A stretch of DNA of 64,000 nucleotides from Chrysomallon squamiferum (GCA_012295275.1 CM022677.1:15598970-15662969); one strand, 5' to 3'. Positions 12,508 to 24,084 are shown, numbered from the stretch's first letter. Translations and numbers: made by a program. The notes: a model not told the origin generated them from the sequence alone.

Positions 12508-12762
12508 TTATTTGTCACTTTCAATAACAGAAGAATCAGTAAAATAATCCTGGATAAAAGATTGTACATCTTCTGAATCAGTATTGTCCAAAATATTTGC
12601 TCTAATTGCAAAATTTAAATCCTTGGTTAAAATTTCAGCATGCATATAGTTAAATGCCATCTTGGAAATTACCTCACTTGACAGAAGTATTACATCATAT
12701 GATATTCTTGACAAGTGAGTGATGGGGATTTCCATCCTAGTAATCATTTGTTTACTGTTCAA
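12508..12762 (-). CDS. Unidentified minus-strand open segment, possible exon
   Basis: An 84-codon frame beginning MNSKQMITRMEIPITHLSRI has a balanced, amphipathic, non-repetitive composition unlike the surrounding microsatellite frames. It ends in an acidic Ser/Asp-rich tail. A second frame downstream (about 12,385-12,520) continues with an acidic/Ala-rich segment (SELNFASCGSSASEHKAAT), so the original frame may have shifted or been spliced here. It lies just downstream, on the same strand, of the exon pair at 13,328-13,682. I recognise no domain and cannot decide between a live exon and a decayed one. Confidence 0.35.
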   Translation of the reverse strand: MNSKQMITRMEIPITHLSRISYDVILLSSEVISKMAFNYMHAEILTKDLNFAIRANILDNTDSEDVQSFIQDYFTDSSVIESDK

Positions 12763-13029
12763 TTCTTATTTTGTTCTTATTCATTGATCTTCTATTTTAA
12801 ACTCAGCCAATCAAACTCTGCCGTGAAAACAAGCTTTCCACTGATACCCTGTGATTCCCTGTTACTTAGTCGAGTAAAATAAAAAAAATCAATAAATAAA
12901 ATACATATGTCATTAGATATATGTATCATTTAAAGTTTTAAATACCCAAAAAATCAATATTACTAAAAAGTGATATTTTAAATTTTTTTATTATTTTTTT
13001 ATGAAGATAAAATTTTAGAAATGACTCAC

Positions 13030-13129
13030 CAATATCAGTTTCCTGTAAACACTCAAAGTCTTCTCAAACTAACTGAATATCATGATCCACATTCTCCAAT
13101 GGAACTGGGCATCATAACTGTGATTTCCA
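13030..13129 (-). pseudogene. Exon-like segment with in-frame stop
   Basis: A good acceptor (AATTTTCAG) and donor (GTGAGT) bound 100 bases. Entered in the phase left by the preceding exon (13,328-13,452), it reads GNHSYDAQFHWRM and so on, to a TAG at its twentieth codon. A different frame reads LENVDHDIQLV, stop, EDFECLQETDIG, which looks more protein-like. Either the gene ends here or the exon has a frameshift. I favour decay. Confidence 0.35.
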
Positions 13130-13327
13130 CTGAAAATTAATAACAAGAATCAGAAATTAACAGAATTTTTGTTTTAACATAAACAATGATAAACACATTA
13201 TTCAAATAATAGTAAAAGGTAATACTGTAATAATTCAAAATATCTGAGATACATTATTCTATAATATAACAATAAATGTGCATATGTGTATGTTTTGGTG
13301 TGTTTTTTTGATTCATTAAGTTATTAC

Positions 13328-13682
13328 CCTTTAGCACTGCTATGATCCAGAATCCATGTTTTGATGATCTTCTTGTGAAAGTTCTCTTCAACAAAAGGAT
13401 CAACAGCTTTTGGATCCAGCATGTTCTTCAGTCTGATGAGATGTTCTTCTGGCTGAAAGTTAAGTAGCAACAAAACAATGTATTAGGAAAGGAAAGATGT
13501 GTTTCAAGAATTAAATAAAAATTTTGATAACTAGGACAGTATATTTACACTGTAAACAGATACTTTACATCTTAACTAAATATTAACTCAACTGGACTGA
13601 CAGAGCACAGCATTACATTTGTTGATTTAATAAACACTTACTTCAAGCTGATCACTAACTGCACTGCTAAAATACACCAAAT
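13328..13682 (-). CDS. Two consecutive in-phase exons of an unidentified minus-strand gene
   Basis: Exon 1 (13,642-13,682) follows TTATTTTAG and ends GAA before GTAAGT. Exon 2 (13,328-13,452) follows AACTTTCAG and ends before GTAATA. Both are phase-compatible. They join as LVYFSSAVSDQLE then PEEHLIRLKNMLDPKAVD, continuing PFVEENFHKKIIKTWILDH with no stop over about 55 codons. Correct splice signals at all four ends plus matching phase make chance unlikely. The chain is charged, helix-prone and soluble-looking. I do not recognise the family. The next downstream exon-like segment carries a stop, so the gene may be a relic. Confidence 0.55.
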
Positions 13683-13927
13683 CTAAAATAAAGCAGAAAT
13701 ATTTTATTTAAGAACATACACAGCATGTTTTTTTTACTAGTTTTTAATACCTTAAAAGGTAACTAACTATACAGATAATGAAAAAGAAACCCTGTTTCTG
13801 CAATATAACGTGACACCCTTTTAAACAAGAAACTAAAAATATTTTTCTAATGTACATCTTTGCACATAACAAAACAAACACATACAATCTTAGATACATC
13901 AGGCATGGATCAACAGCTAGACTGTTA

Positions 13928-14022
13928 AAAAACCTTGTTAGTCCTCTATGCAGGACTAATCCTTGAACCCAAAAGACGCTGACCATGCACTCTAACCACT
14001 GAGCCAGTCTATCCATCACTAT
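13928..14022 (-). mobile_element. tRNA-derived SINE head (pol III box A and B)
   Basis: On the minus strand the sequence reads TGGCTCAGTGGTTAGAG (box A-like), followed about 30 bases later by GGGTTCAAGGAT (box B-like). This is the split internal promoter of tRNA-derived SINEs. A second copy of the box A part lies at 23,533-23,575 without the box B. The TGGCTCAGTGG start and the lack of a cloverleaf acceptor stem argue for a SINE and against a functional tRNA gene. Confidence 0.65.
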
Positions 14023-14720
14023 AAATTTAAAAAAATGAATTAAGTGAATCCTTACTGAGAAGAGTTTCACTTATTTAGTTCTGGAGTACTGGTGAATCAC
14101 GACTCAGTTTTGTGAAGTCTATGTTTTGTTGTGTTGCTAATGGGTATTTTGTATTTTGTGACACTTACCTCCCATTACCATAGTGAGATGCTGAATTAAC
14201 ATTAATAAAAATAATAACCGTGCAATGTAAACTGTCTGCTGAAAGTTAACTCAGATGCATTCATTTAAAGATCCTTTATTGGTACATGAAATACTGACCA
14301 GTATATAAGAATCTATTAAAGCCTGAAATCCTCCATTTAAGTAATACAAATACATGTACAAAGGTCTGTACACTAAAACTGAATATTATAAATCCCAATT
14401 CTTCCAGTAAAATACATTTCATAAATTTGTATAATAAAAGATTTATACAATTTTGGCCTTGCAACATAAATTAAAAACTGTCACAAAACATAATTTCTGC
14501 TTCCTAACCATTCAGCAGCTGTCCTGTCTCTGTCAGTTTTATCATTTCAAACCAGAAGAACAGCTCTGTGAGAAAGTCTAAAAGGTTTTATTGTCTACAT
14601 CTCGCGTTTACAGGCGATCCTCCTGACTGCTGGCAGTTCCAGACTAGTAAAAATAATGTTAAACATTTTAAAGTACTCATAAAATATAATGCTTCTTCTT
14701 TTAAATTAAAGTACAGAAAT
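13972..14720 (-). repeat. Decayed tandem copy of the 3' end of the 24-26 kb gene
   Basis: Direct-orientation match to 23,530-24,710. It covers the SINE box A, the AATAAA signal on the minus strand (14,275-14,280 here, 23,815-23,820 there), the 3'UTR and the last exons. The part matching the terminal coding exons is shortened: after a CTAG acceptor-like site it reads WNCQQSGGSPVNARC and stops, where the other copy reads WNCQLSHSVTVPV. This copy can no longer encode the same C-terminus. Confidence 0.65.
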
Positions 14721-14749
14721 TCACACCAAAATAATCACATATATATGAA

Positions 14750-16790
14750 TGGAAGTGTGTGTGTGTGTATGTGTGTGTGAGACAGAGACAGAGAGAAATG
14801 TACATGATATAAAATGTAATGTGTGTTATAAAATCTTAATGTAATACAAAATGCAATTTTCTACATTAAATTAAATCAAACTTCATTAGGTTTATAATAA
14901 TAAGAAACACATAAGAAATACACAGAACTGACATAATTTAGACCTTGTACATTCATAGGTTTATAATGTATCAATTGAACATTTTATAATACATATTATG
15001 AAGCAAATAATGTCAACCATTAGCTATAGATACAGAGGTAAATAGTTTTGGATGTCATATTACTTGCATTTTAAGACTCCTATGGCATATATACACAAAC
15101 TTAAAAAAATATATATCATTTCAGTAGGTACAATAGTGTATTAATATCTCTTGTGATTATGATTACAAATTATTTATGTGCGTGTTAAATATGTTTATAA
15201 CAAATGATTTTATTAATATTTTACAGTGTCTACATATGAAATAACCTGATCATATTTTTCTTAATTTTGTATTCATCATTACTTGTTTTAAACGTTAACA
15301 TACAGCTATATAGATATTTAAATAATATGAAAGCAGTTAGGGCCCCACCCATTACAACCTTTAATATGGTTAAAAAATCATTTAAATATGTTTAATAATG
15401 TATAGGGCAAGTCAGCAATTTAACATACATCTTTTAAAAAATAAATCATAAATGAAATTACAAAATCCTGTCAAACAAAATTAGCATATTTTTTTTAACA
15501 CTTTTATTAGTTTACAGATTTTTTTTAAATTAATCGAGTGTCTTTTGAAAAAAATATAAATAAATAAATCAATAAATCAATAAATTTATAAATAAATAAT
15601 TATTGTTCCGAAATAAGATGGCTGCCATCACTTGGCTTTGACATGTAAATTATAATTAAATAAAACAAAAAAAATCTAAGTTATAATAAATAATAATACC
15701 TGTCTCCTGCACAAAATGAAATGCTTTAAGCAGCTTTTTGTTGGATCATTATGCGATTACACTAATTCTGTATAAGATTCATCGAACATCAAATAAAACA
15801 GTAAATCCGTACAGACCGACAATCATCCCGCATTTATCCGCAAATACAACACTAAAAAAATAAATAAATAAAATTCAAAACAAATAAAATAAATAAAGAA
15901 ACATAACAACCTTATTAAAATATAATTATAAATAGATGAGTTTATGTTTTTTGTTTTTGTGTTTTGTTTTGTTTTTAATCATATTATTAGCCAATCACAA
16001 AGCTTAGAACTCAATTTACAATAAGTTGCTTAGTATTGTCCAGGAATTTACCAATGTTTGATATAGGTCTGAAAAAAGATAATAATAATAAAAATAAAAC
16101 ATTTACAGCTATGACAAATACGGAAATCAATACTCTTTTTTTTTGTGTGTGTGTATATCTGCATTGTGTCTGTGTGTGTGTTAATTTTCAAAAGTACCAA
16201 CTTTATATATATAATATATAGAGACAAAACTGAAATTCCAAAATGAATTTTCTTCACGTATAGAATCACTATACTATATAATCTTGGAAAAGAAAATTTC
16301 TGAAAGTGAGTTGATATATTTACATGTAAGAAATAATGTTTGTTTCTGATGTATATTTCTGAAGTTATTGTTATTATTATTATTACTACTGTTATTTTTA
16401 TTATTACTGTTGTTATTATAATATTATTTCTATATTTATTATTATTATAGTTATTTATTATTATTATTATTTTATTACTATAGATGTTATTATTGTTATT
16501 ATCATTATTATTATTATTATTATTACTGTTGATATTGGTAATTTTTACACTCTTTTTCTTTATTCTTGACTAATTTGTAATTATTATTATTGTTCCTACA
16601 GTTGTAGCAGTAGTAGTGCTAGTAGTAGTATTAGTGTGGTTGCTATTACCCATAATAGTGGTCTTAGTAGTAAATAAATAGTATTTAGTAACAGTTTATA
16701 CAATAACATTTATGGTTAGATGTATTTATTACAATAGCAGCTGCTATTATTTTTATTTTTGTTCTAGATGTTGTACTATGTTGTTGTTGT
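14750..16790. other. AT-rich DNA, no gene seen
   Basis: Long A/T-rich sequence with a GT run (14,757-14,778), ATAAATAA tracts (15,545-15,600) and ATT trinucleotides with AGT islands (16,370-16,680). No exon with credible splice sites found. Confidence 0.6.
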
Positions 16791-16800
16791 TATAATTTCA

Positions 16801-16912
16801 GAACTGTGTAACTCCAGCAAAGTGCAAGAAAACTACAGACAAGATGAGACGAGCAAGAAAACTACAGACAAGAGGAGACAAGAGCAAGAAAACTTCAGAC
16901 AAGATGAGACAA
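16801..16912 (+). CDS. Exon-like segment with three 30-bp basic repeats
   Basis: Bounded by TTATAATTTCAG and a GTGAGA donor. It reads NCVTPAKCKKTTDKM and then basic variants of the same motif, because a roughly 30-bp unit (GCAAGAAAACTACAGACAAG) occurs three times. A second candidate segment begins after AAATTTTAG at about 17,021 and reads MEYKFGRLKVYKTDRRNITG, then an acidic/Ser tail into the TTA microsatellite. The phase between the two does not fit simply. Unknown product, weak support. Confidence 0.3.
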
Positions 16913-17160
16913 GGTGAGACAAACTGTGATTATTACATTTCCCATCTTATTAAACATTATAATAAATATTTTTACTGTTGTGTTCAGAGTTGTGACAGTA
17001 AATTTCTAAAAAAATTTTAGATTTTTCATGGAATATAAATTTGGCAGACTAAAAGTATATAAAACTGACAGAAGGAACATCACTGGTGTCAAAAGAAAAT
17101 TCAACATTTCAGATGATGACAACAGTTCTACATCAGCAGAGATTGTTACTGATGATGTTA

Positions 17161-17290
17161 TTATTATTATTATTTTATTATTTATTACTGTTATTGTTAT
17201 TATCATTATTATTATTATTTTATTATTTATTATTGTTATTATTATTATTTAAAATTATTATTATTACTATTATTATTAGTAGTAGTAGTA
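17161..17290 (+). repeat. (TTA)n/(AGT)n compound microsatellite
   Basis: Interrupted TTA runs, then AGT repeats. The apparent Ile/Val-rich frame is a by-product. Confidence 0.85.
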
Positions 17291-17615
17291 GTAGTAGAAT
17301 CATTATTAATGCTTTTCTCATTATTCTTTTTTTCTTTTTTCTTTAAATTGTTTTTTTGTCATTATTATTATTCTTGCAGTATCTGTAAAATTAATAAATT
17401 CAGTACTAGCATAATGATAGTTGACAGCAGTTATAATATATTATTATTATTAATACTTTTCTCATTACTGCTTTTCTTTTGGGGTAAATTGTTATTATTA
17501 GTGTTTTAGCAATAGTAGCATTAATCATTAAAATGATTTCTGAAGTAGTAATAGACTTATAATACAAGGTATTATCAAATATTGGACATAATCTGATTAC
17601 TATTATTATTATTTA

Positions 17616-19032
17616 TACTCTCCCCAAAAAGAAACGCAAAAGTAGATTTTATTGACACTGGAAATATCTATCTAATGGAACAACAGAAAGCAGCAGAATG
17701 TTCACATTTTACACACACTTTCGCAATTCATTAATATTGATGGTATTACCTTGAAAAGGTTAACGTTCAAGGTTATAACAGTATAATATCAATATCTTGT
17801 GTGCTAACCATGGGAGTCCAGAACTGCCTGACATCTCCTTCCCATGGCAGTAATGACATTACCAATTACACCTTGTGGAATGGTGGCCCACTCTGTCTGT
17901 AGTAATAATGCCAACTGAGCACAATTCTGTGGCTGTGGTTGATGCTGTCTCAGTCATCTATCCAACTCTTCCCATAAATGCTCTATAGGGGTCAGATCTG
18001 CAGATTTAGAGGGCCAGGGCAGGACCTGAATGTTATTGTGTAGGTACGCTGTTGTGAGTCTGGCTGTGTGTGGTCTCGCATTGTCGTGCTGGAATATAGT
18101 GTTACCATTATTCATGTAGCTGCAGAATTTCATCTCAGTATCTCTGTGCTGTTCAGTTGCTTTGGATGTGAACCAGGTTGTATGAGATTGCCACCCACAC
18201 CATCACACTACATCTGCCAAATCTGTCCGCTTCCTGATTGCAGTTTGCAGCAAAACGTTCACCAGGACGTCTGTAAACTCGACATCTTCCATCAGCTCGA
18301 CAAAGCAGAAATCGAGCCTTGTCAGTACACAGGCAGTTCTCCATCGTAATTGAGGCCAGACTCTGTGCACTTGACACCACTGACACTGTCGACGATGTTG
18401 TTGAGTCAAAACCATTCTTCTTACAGGCTGTCTAGCTCGAATACCTGCCTTGTGTAAACAATTGTGCACTGTCTGAGCTGATATTCTAAGCAGACTGGTA
18501 TTGCTGAAGCAGTAGAGGTTGCTGTGGTGGTTCTTTCCTGTAGATGAAGTACCCGTATGTAGCTGTCCTGGTCCCTGTGGTTACATGTGGTCTACCTGAT
18601 CTGGGATGGTCACGTGTTGTTTGCTGTATCTGGAACTGATACCACTATCTCAAGATGGTTCTTGGGGATACATGGAACACCCGGGCTACGACTGAGAAGG
18701 ATTACTCCAGCTTGTAAACAGCCGATGGCATTGTTTCGTTGCGGTTCACTCACTCGTGTCATTTGTTTGATGTTGGGTTAGAACAAAAATAACGAACAGA
18801 TGTATTCGAAAACCTTGCATTTTTATAACCCTTGTATTCAAGTTTCACGTGGTTTGCATGCGGGGACGTTCTGGCTAATAAACATGATCATAGCCTTTAT
18901 TTTGTGTTACCTGCTTTTTTGCAACTGTAACAAAAGCTATACATTTGAATCACCAAATGTCATTATATTCATAGTTTGTATGTGTCAGTTTACAATAGTT
19001 ATCTAAGAAATCAACCATTTTTGGGGAGAGTA
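17616..19032 (-). mobile_element. Tc1-like DNA transposon, about 1.42 kb, inactivated
   Basis: The inverted ends match exactly over TACTCTCCCCAAAAA at 17,616 and its complement ending at 19,032, flanked by TA dinucleotides as expected for Tc1/mariner insertion. Between them, on the minus strand, lies one degenerate transposase frame. Total length and single-gene structure are typical of Tc1-like elements. The last part of the element between 18,763 and the right end is non-coding. Confidence 0.9.
17804..18762 (-). pseudogene. Degenerate Tc1-like transposase (DDE family)
   Basis: It starts MTRVSEPQRNNAIGCLQAGV (helix-turn-helix region) at 18,762. Recognisable family blocks follow in more than one frame: AGIRARQPVRRMVLTQQHRR, then VYRRPGERFAANCNQEADRF with SVMVWVAIS, then QHDNARPHTARLTTAYL and LPWPSKSADLTPIEHLWEEL. 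The first catalytic Asp is in CTDKARF, the second in QHDN, and the Glu in PIEHLW. At least one frameshift lies before the first Asp. Another frame change occurs between the SVMVW and QHDN blocks, and a TGA follows LDR about 10 residues after the Glu. Thirty-three residues separate the second Asp and the Glu, one fewer than the usual DD34E spacing. It cannot encode an active enzyme. Confidence 0.9.
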
Positions 19033-21690
19033 TACAATCAGTTGTTAATCATTCTGCAATGTTAACAGTGAGTGCTATCATCCAAATATTGAACTAACAG
19101 GCTTATTGATGAAATCCCAGCCTCACCTTCTGTTCAGAATTAATTACAGAGATATAAAATTACTACTCTGTCTATTTAACTTATCATCTAATATTCTAAG
19201 ACTATTTTGAGAAAATCGCAAAATTGTGCTTAACTATATTTTTACAATAGAATAATATCAGCTCAAAATATTTGTTATTTCCAAAGATAATAACATAAAA
19301 AAATAATACTGTATCTCTTTAGGAAATAAAATTTCATTTATACAGTTTTTAAATTAATAATTCAGTAAATAAATAAATAATTCAATAAATAAATAAAAAC
19401 ATCTGCATTGTTTATGTAAACATTAGTTTAACCAATCAAATGCTGAGGTTCCGGGCACCTGCCATTGTATTCAAATGTTTTAAATCTTTGAATTAGATCC
19501 ATAAATTTGATTCTTTCCAATAAAAAAAAAAGAAATAATAATAAAATAATAATAATAATAATAATAATTTAAAAACTCGCTCATTACTGGTCCTGTTATT
19601 CAGAAAGAATATTTTGTGGAACAATATTTGAATTGGGCCTGACGACTCATTTTTAAATTTTATTTAATTTTATTTAAATTTATTTACTTATTTTTAATTT
19701 TAATTTTTTATTTGTTTTATTTCTTTATATATTTATTTGTTTTTATTATTTATTATTATATATTTATTTTATTTTATTTATTTTTTCAGTTTGTAGCTCG
19801 GGAATTTTTTGACGTCAGTTATGCGCTGTGACAACAGTTTTATTGGTGCTCCTACGCAAAGTAGCTGAATGTTTCGTAAACAAACTTTCGTAAAGAGAGC
19901 TCACATTCTTAAAATCTTTTAAAACTGTGACATACGTTTGTTGCACAAGAATTGAATTGTCAGGGTGTGTTCAGGGTGGTGCTCGCACAACCACAGAAGC
20001 CTGTACTGGAGGTTCATGTAACAGAGGTGATTATTTTAATTTATATAGCAGGAAGACATTTAGAATGATCAAGAATTACTTTCTGTGTCTGCTTTCACCA
20101 AAATTATAAATCTAGTCATATCAATAAAGTGCTTCTTAAATAGAAAAGCTTATTTTTTATAATTAGGTGAATTGAATATGTATTAAATTTGGTGAAACTG
20201 TTTGCATTTTCTGTTTAAAGTCTGAAATAAAAAGTTATGTTTTTAGCATTGATCTATGACATTGTTACTTTTACTAATAAATAAAAAAAACAAAAAAACA
20301 AACAAAAACAACAACACATTTTTATTATTGTGATTATTACAATTATTTTAATAATAATAATCTTGATAACAGTAGTAATAGTAGTGGTAATAATAATAAT
20401 AAATTTTTTACATTTACCATTTCATATGAGACATTAACTTGAAAGACTCTATCATTATCCATACAGAAATGACTGAAATAATGTTCTTAAACACTTAATT
20501 AAAATATTCATACTGTATAATTAACCAATCCATTGAAAATATTATAATATACGATGGTATAAATATAAAATTACAGTACGATTTATTTTTCATGGTCACT
20601 ATGAGCGAATTACAAAGTCAATAGTTTAAAAAAGCTAAAATAGATACATCTGTTATAAATGATCAATACAGATAGTAAACTACTTTTGATTGGCTAATAT
20701 GTCTGAGAAAATCATTTTGATTGGTTTAAAAAACAGTTGGTCACATAATTTTTGGAAATAATATCTAAATATCAAATGTGATATAAAACTGTTTTATTTT
20801 TATGTGAATATTTTTCTTTGGCTGATGTGTAGCTGGTAATTGATTAGGAACTAGATTTAAAGTCAGACTGGAAAATAAACAAAAATATCATAAAATGAAA
20901 CATCTCTTGATTTATTTACCAATTTTATTTTTGAAAACAAATGGTAAATACTGTGTTGTATTCAAATTCAGCTATAAGTTTCGGGAAAAGAAAACAGAAT
21001 CATGTGGGTTGTTGTTAACAGGTTTTTAGTAATATTTATATTATGTGTATAATCAACATACTTTTGCTGTTTTTAACCTGTCAGGCCATCTGACCTTTGA
21101 CCATGGACAGTGACTGGCCGATGCAATGTTTTAACGCAATAAGTGAACTGGAATATGGTCACATTGCATGCTTTATCTTCTCTGTGACTTCTGATGTTCC
21201 ATGCAAGGTGTGTCAGCCAAAGGGATGCAACTTGAGGTTTGTCTGCTTCAGCTTTTGGTTTCAGTTTTGGTTCACTGTTATTTGAGTTTTGGCTGTAGCT
21301 TGTAATAAACAACTTGTTCAGTCTTCACAGTTTATGTTAAAAGTGTTTATGTTAAAAACAATAATAAAGAACACAACAAATTCAAAACACACTTTTGATA
21401 TTTTTGTTTACAAATAACTGCCAGTTCACAACAACAAGGTAAGGCTATGAGTATCACAGCCAATATTCAAGTGTAAAAAGCAAATACAAGAAATCGTGAA
21501 ACAAAAAATTGCAAAAAGAAAAGAAAAAAATTATGGCTAGTGTTAATGGCTTATAGATAACACCCTATGAATTATATTTGACAAAAACTAAAAAAAAAAA
21601 TAAAAAAATATGGTTTGTTAAATGATTATAAAAATATGTAACACACATTTCAAAATCATTGGTGATAAATAATAATGAAATAGTGAAACA
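19033..21690. other. Intergenic DNA with one promoter-like island
   Basis: Mostly AT-rich (A-T trinucleotides at 19,530-19,570 and 20,340-20,400). Around 19,790-20,040 base composition becomes more balanced, with a perfect CRE. A frame of about 60 codons (19,927-20,109) with a possible GTGATT donor inside it follows, but no downstream exon could be linked. The rest shows no gene. Confidence 0.4.
19810..19817. promoter_or_regulatory. Perfect CRE palindrome TGACGTCA
   Basis: A consensus cAMP-response element (CREB/ATF family site) in a short stretch less AT-rich than its surroundings. A candidate short 5' exon lies about 110 bases downstream on the plus strand. An 8-bp match can occur by chance, so only the combination makes it worth noting. 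Confidence 0.35.
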
Positions 21691-21695
21691 TATGT

Positions 21696-21765
21696 ACAAT
21701 CTGTGTCATGTGACAGCATCACCAGGCAGATTAATACTGTGACACTGTCACATGACACAGATTGT
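21696..21765. repeat. Perfect 20-bp foldback with 30-base loop
   Basis: ACAATCTGTGTCATGTGACA at 21,696-21,715 is the exact reverse complement of 21,746-21,765. One more pair fits on each side of the stem. It is unusually GC-rich for the region. It may be the core of a small foldback element or an RNA hairpin; no flanking gene explains it. Confidence 0.85.
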
Positions 21766-21769
21766 ATAA

Positions 21770-23525
21770 GTTGTATTGTTTATTATTACTTTACCTGGAG
21801 ATGGTGGCTCCCCCTGTCTGCCTATTTTTTGTAAGTATTTGGATTTACAAAAATTATTTTAAATAAATAAATAAATTATAATAAATAAATAAATAAATTT
21901 ATATTAAAAAATAATTTTAAAAAAAGAAGAAAACAGAACAATCTAAATATGAATTATAGAACAATGAGACCAAAATATGTTGATGAAAACTGATACGTTT
22001 CAAATTTAATTACTACTAATAATAATAATAATAATTCAAGAAAGAAAATCAAAATCAAAATAGAATATTACATGTATACAAAAAAATTAGATATTGACCA
22101 GTTTTTACATTATAAATTACTATTCTCCATGCCTCCAGCTTAGTTCTCCCAGGTTTATATGCTTACAGTATTGGTGTAATCCTAATTCTAATCCTAACCC
22201 TAATCCTAATAATGCTTTATAGCATCTTTAATTTATTGTAACACTTAACCGCTTATTAAGTTTAGCAACAAATTTTCCATGAAAATTAATTAAATGCTCT
22301 AGATAGTGTTTTGACTGTACATGTATGTAATAATACATAAAGCTTAAACACTTAAATCTGAGAATAACAGATTTCAATATTTCTGGTCCATTAAATTTAG
22401 CAATGGCTTAATTTAGATTAATAATAATAATTAGCAGGGCTTTAAAAATAAGAAAATTAATAAACAAGTAGCAAGCTAAATTAACCTGCAAATAAAGATT
22501 TAAAATAAAATTTACCAGAAAAGATAATAACAAAATGGTGATTTCTAACTACCTTATTAATATCATTATTTTGATGCATGTTTCAATATGGTATACATTC
22601 TGAAAATTCTGCTTACATTCATGTGTGCACTTTGTTAAAAAATTCAAAAACTGAAATATTTTAGAATTATATTTTATATTATAATTATTAAAAACAATAA
22701 ATTACTAATCTGACATATTAAAAGAATAACTTTAATTCATGGATTTCAAAAAAGGTTTATTTTTATTTTTATTTTATTATTATTATTTGTTTTGTTTTTT
22801 AAAGTTCTACAGTCACTATTTTTTATAAGTGATGAAAATTCTATAAATAAGCAAAGTGAGAATTAATTGAAAAGCAAAAAGGTTTTTAGATAATAATAAT
22901 AATAAAGATAATAATGCTACACATTTTTTTTAAAAACCTCCAAGAACTGATTAAATTTAAAAAAGTAAAGTTAGTACAGATGACAGAATGATGAAAACAA
23001 GTGTGGTTGACTAAATGAAGAAATGATAAATATGTTTTAAACTAATGGATGATAAAATTAGTTAATTTTACTTATAAAAATTGAACTTAATGAATATGTG
23101 TGATGCTGTAATTTATATATTCCATGTTGACTGGTACCAGCATTTCCTAATAATAAAGAATAACAATATTTTAACAGGCTTGTATATAAAGGATGACTTA
23201 CCTAATATTTTATTTTATTTTTTATTTTAATTTATCTATATATCACAAAATATCAGAAATGTAAACCAAAACCTCACAGACTGAGTAAATTAGTGTATAA
23301 TGCTGGCATACTCAGTCTGTTAAAGCCATTTGTATGGAGGAATGATGTTAATGATGGAAAAATAAATATAGAGATGAAAGAATAACAAATAAATAAATAA
23401 AATAATAATAAAAATATAAGAAGAATTAAAAAAATCATAAGATAAAGAAAATATAATGATTGTGGACACCAGAAACAAGAATAAAACAATGCTAATGGAA
23501 ATATGGAAATAATGAAGTATTCTAA
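21770..23525. other. AT-rich DNA, no gene seen
   Basis: AATAAATAAATA tracts, a degenerate CCTAA/TCTAAT run at 22,176-22,210 that resembles a short interstitial telomere-like motif, and otherwise unique AT-rich sequence. Minus-strand frames near 23,274-23,546 are Leu/Phe/Ile-rich low-complexity reads. Confidence 0.6.
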
Positions 23526-23532
23526 GTTATCA

Positions 23533-23575
23533 TGCACTCTAACCACTGAGCCAGTCTATCCATCACTATAAGATT
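23533..23575 (-). mobile_element. Second SINE fragment (box A only)
   Basis: The minus strand reads GATAGACTGGCTCAGTGGTT then AGAGTGCATGAT, nearly identical to the SINE at 13,928-14,022, but box B is absent. It sits at the 3' edge of the duplicated gene end and marks one boundary of the 23.5-24.7 kb / 14.0-14.7 kb direct duplication. Confidence 0.5.
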
Positions 23576-24084
23576 AACACAGTTGATTAAGTGAATACTC
23601 TCGGAGTAGAGTTTGATTTGTTTAGTTCTGAATCTCGACTCAGTTTTGTGAAAGCTAATGAGTACTTGGTTTTCGTGACATTTGACTTCCATTACCATAG
23701 CGAGATGCTGAATTAACATTAATAAAAATAATAATAAACCCTGCAATGTAAGCTATCTGATGAAATAAATCTTCATAAGATTTAACTGAGGAGCACTCAT
23801 TTAAAATTAACTTTCTTTATTGACAGCTTCTGAAATACTGACATTATATAAGGATCTTCAAAAAACTCTGAAAGCATCCATTTTAAATAATAAAAATATA
23901 TTTACATAGGTAAAAGCATTCATCAGTCTGTACACTAAAACTGAATATTACAAATATAAATTTTTCCAGTACAATAACAAATTTCATAAATTCATATAAT
24001 AAAAGATATAATACAATTTTTTGCTTGCAATGTACATTTTTTTAACATAAAATCCTGAACCATAACTAAAAACTCTCACAAAAC

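Noticed and set aside
13928-14022. Functional tRNA gene
   Set aside because: Box A and B are present but I cannot form acceptor and anticodon stems, and the duplicate lacks box B. A SINE fits better.
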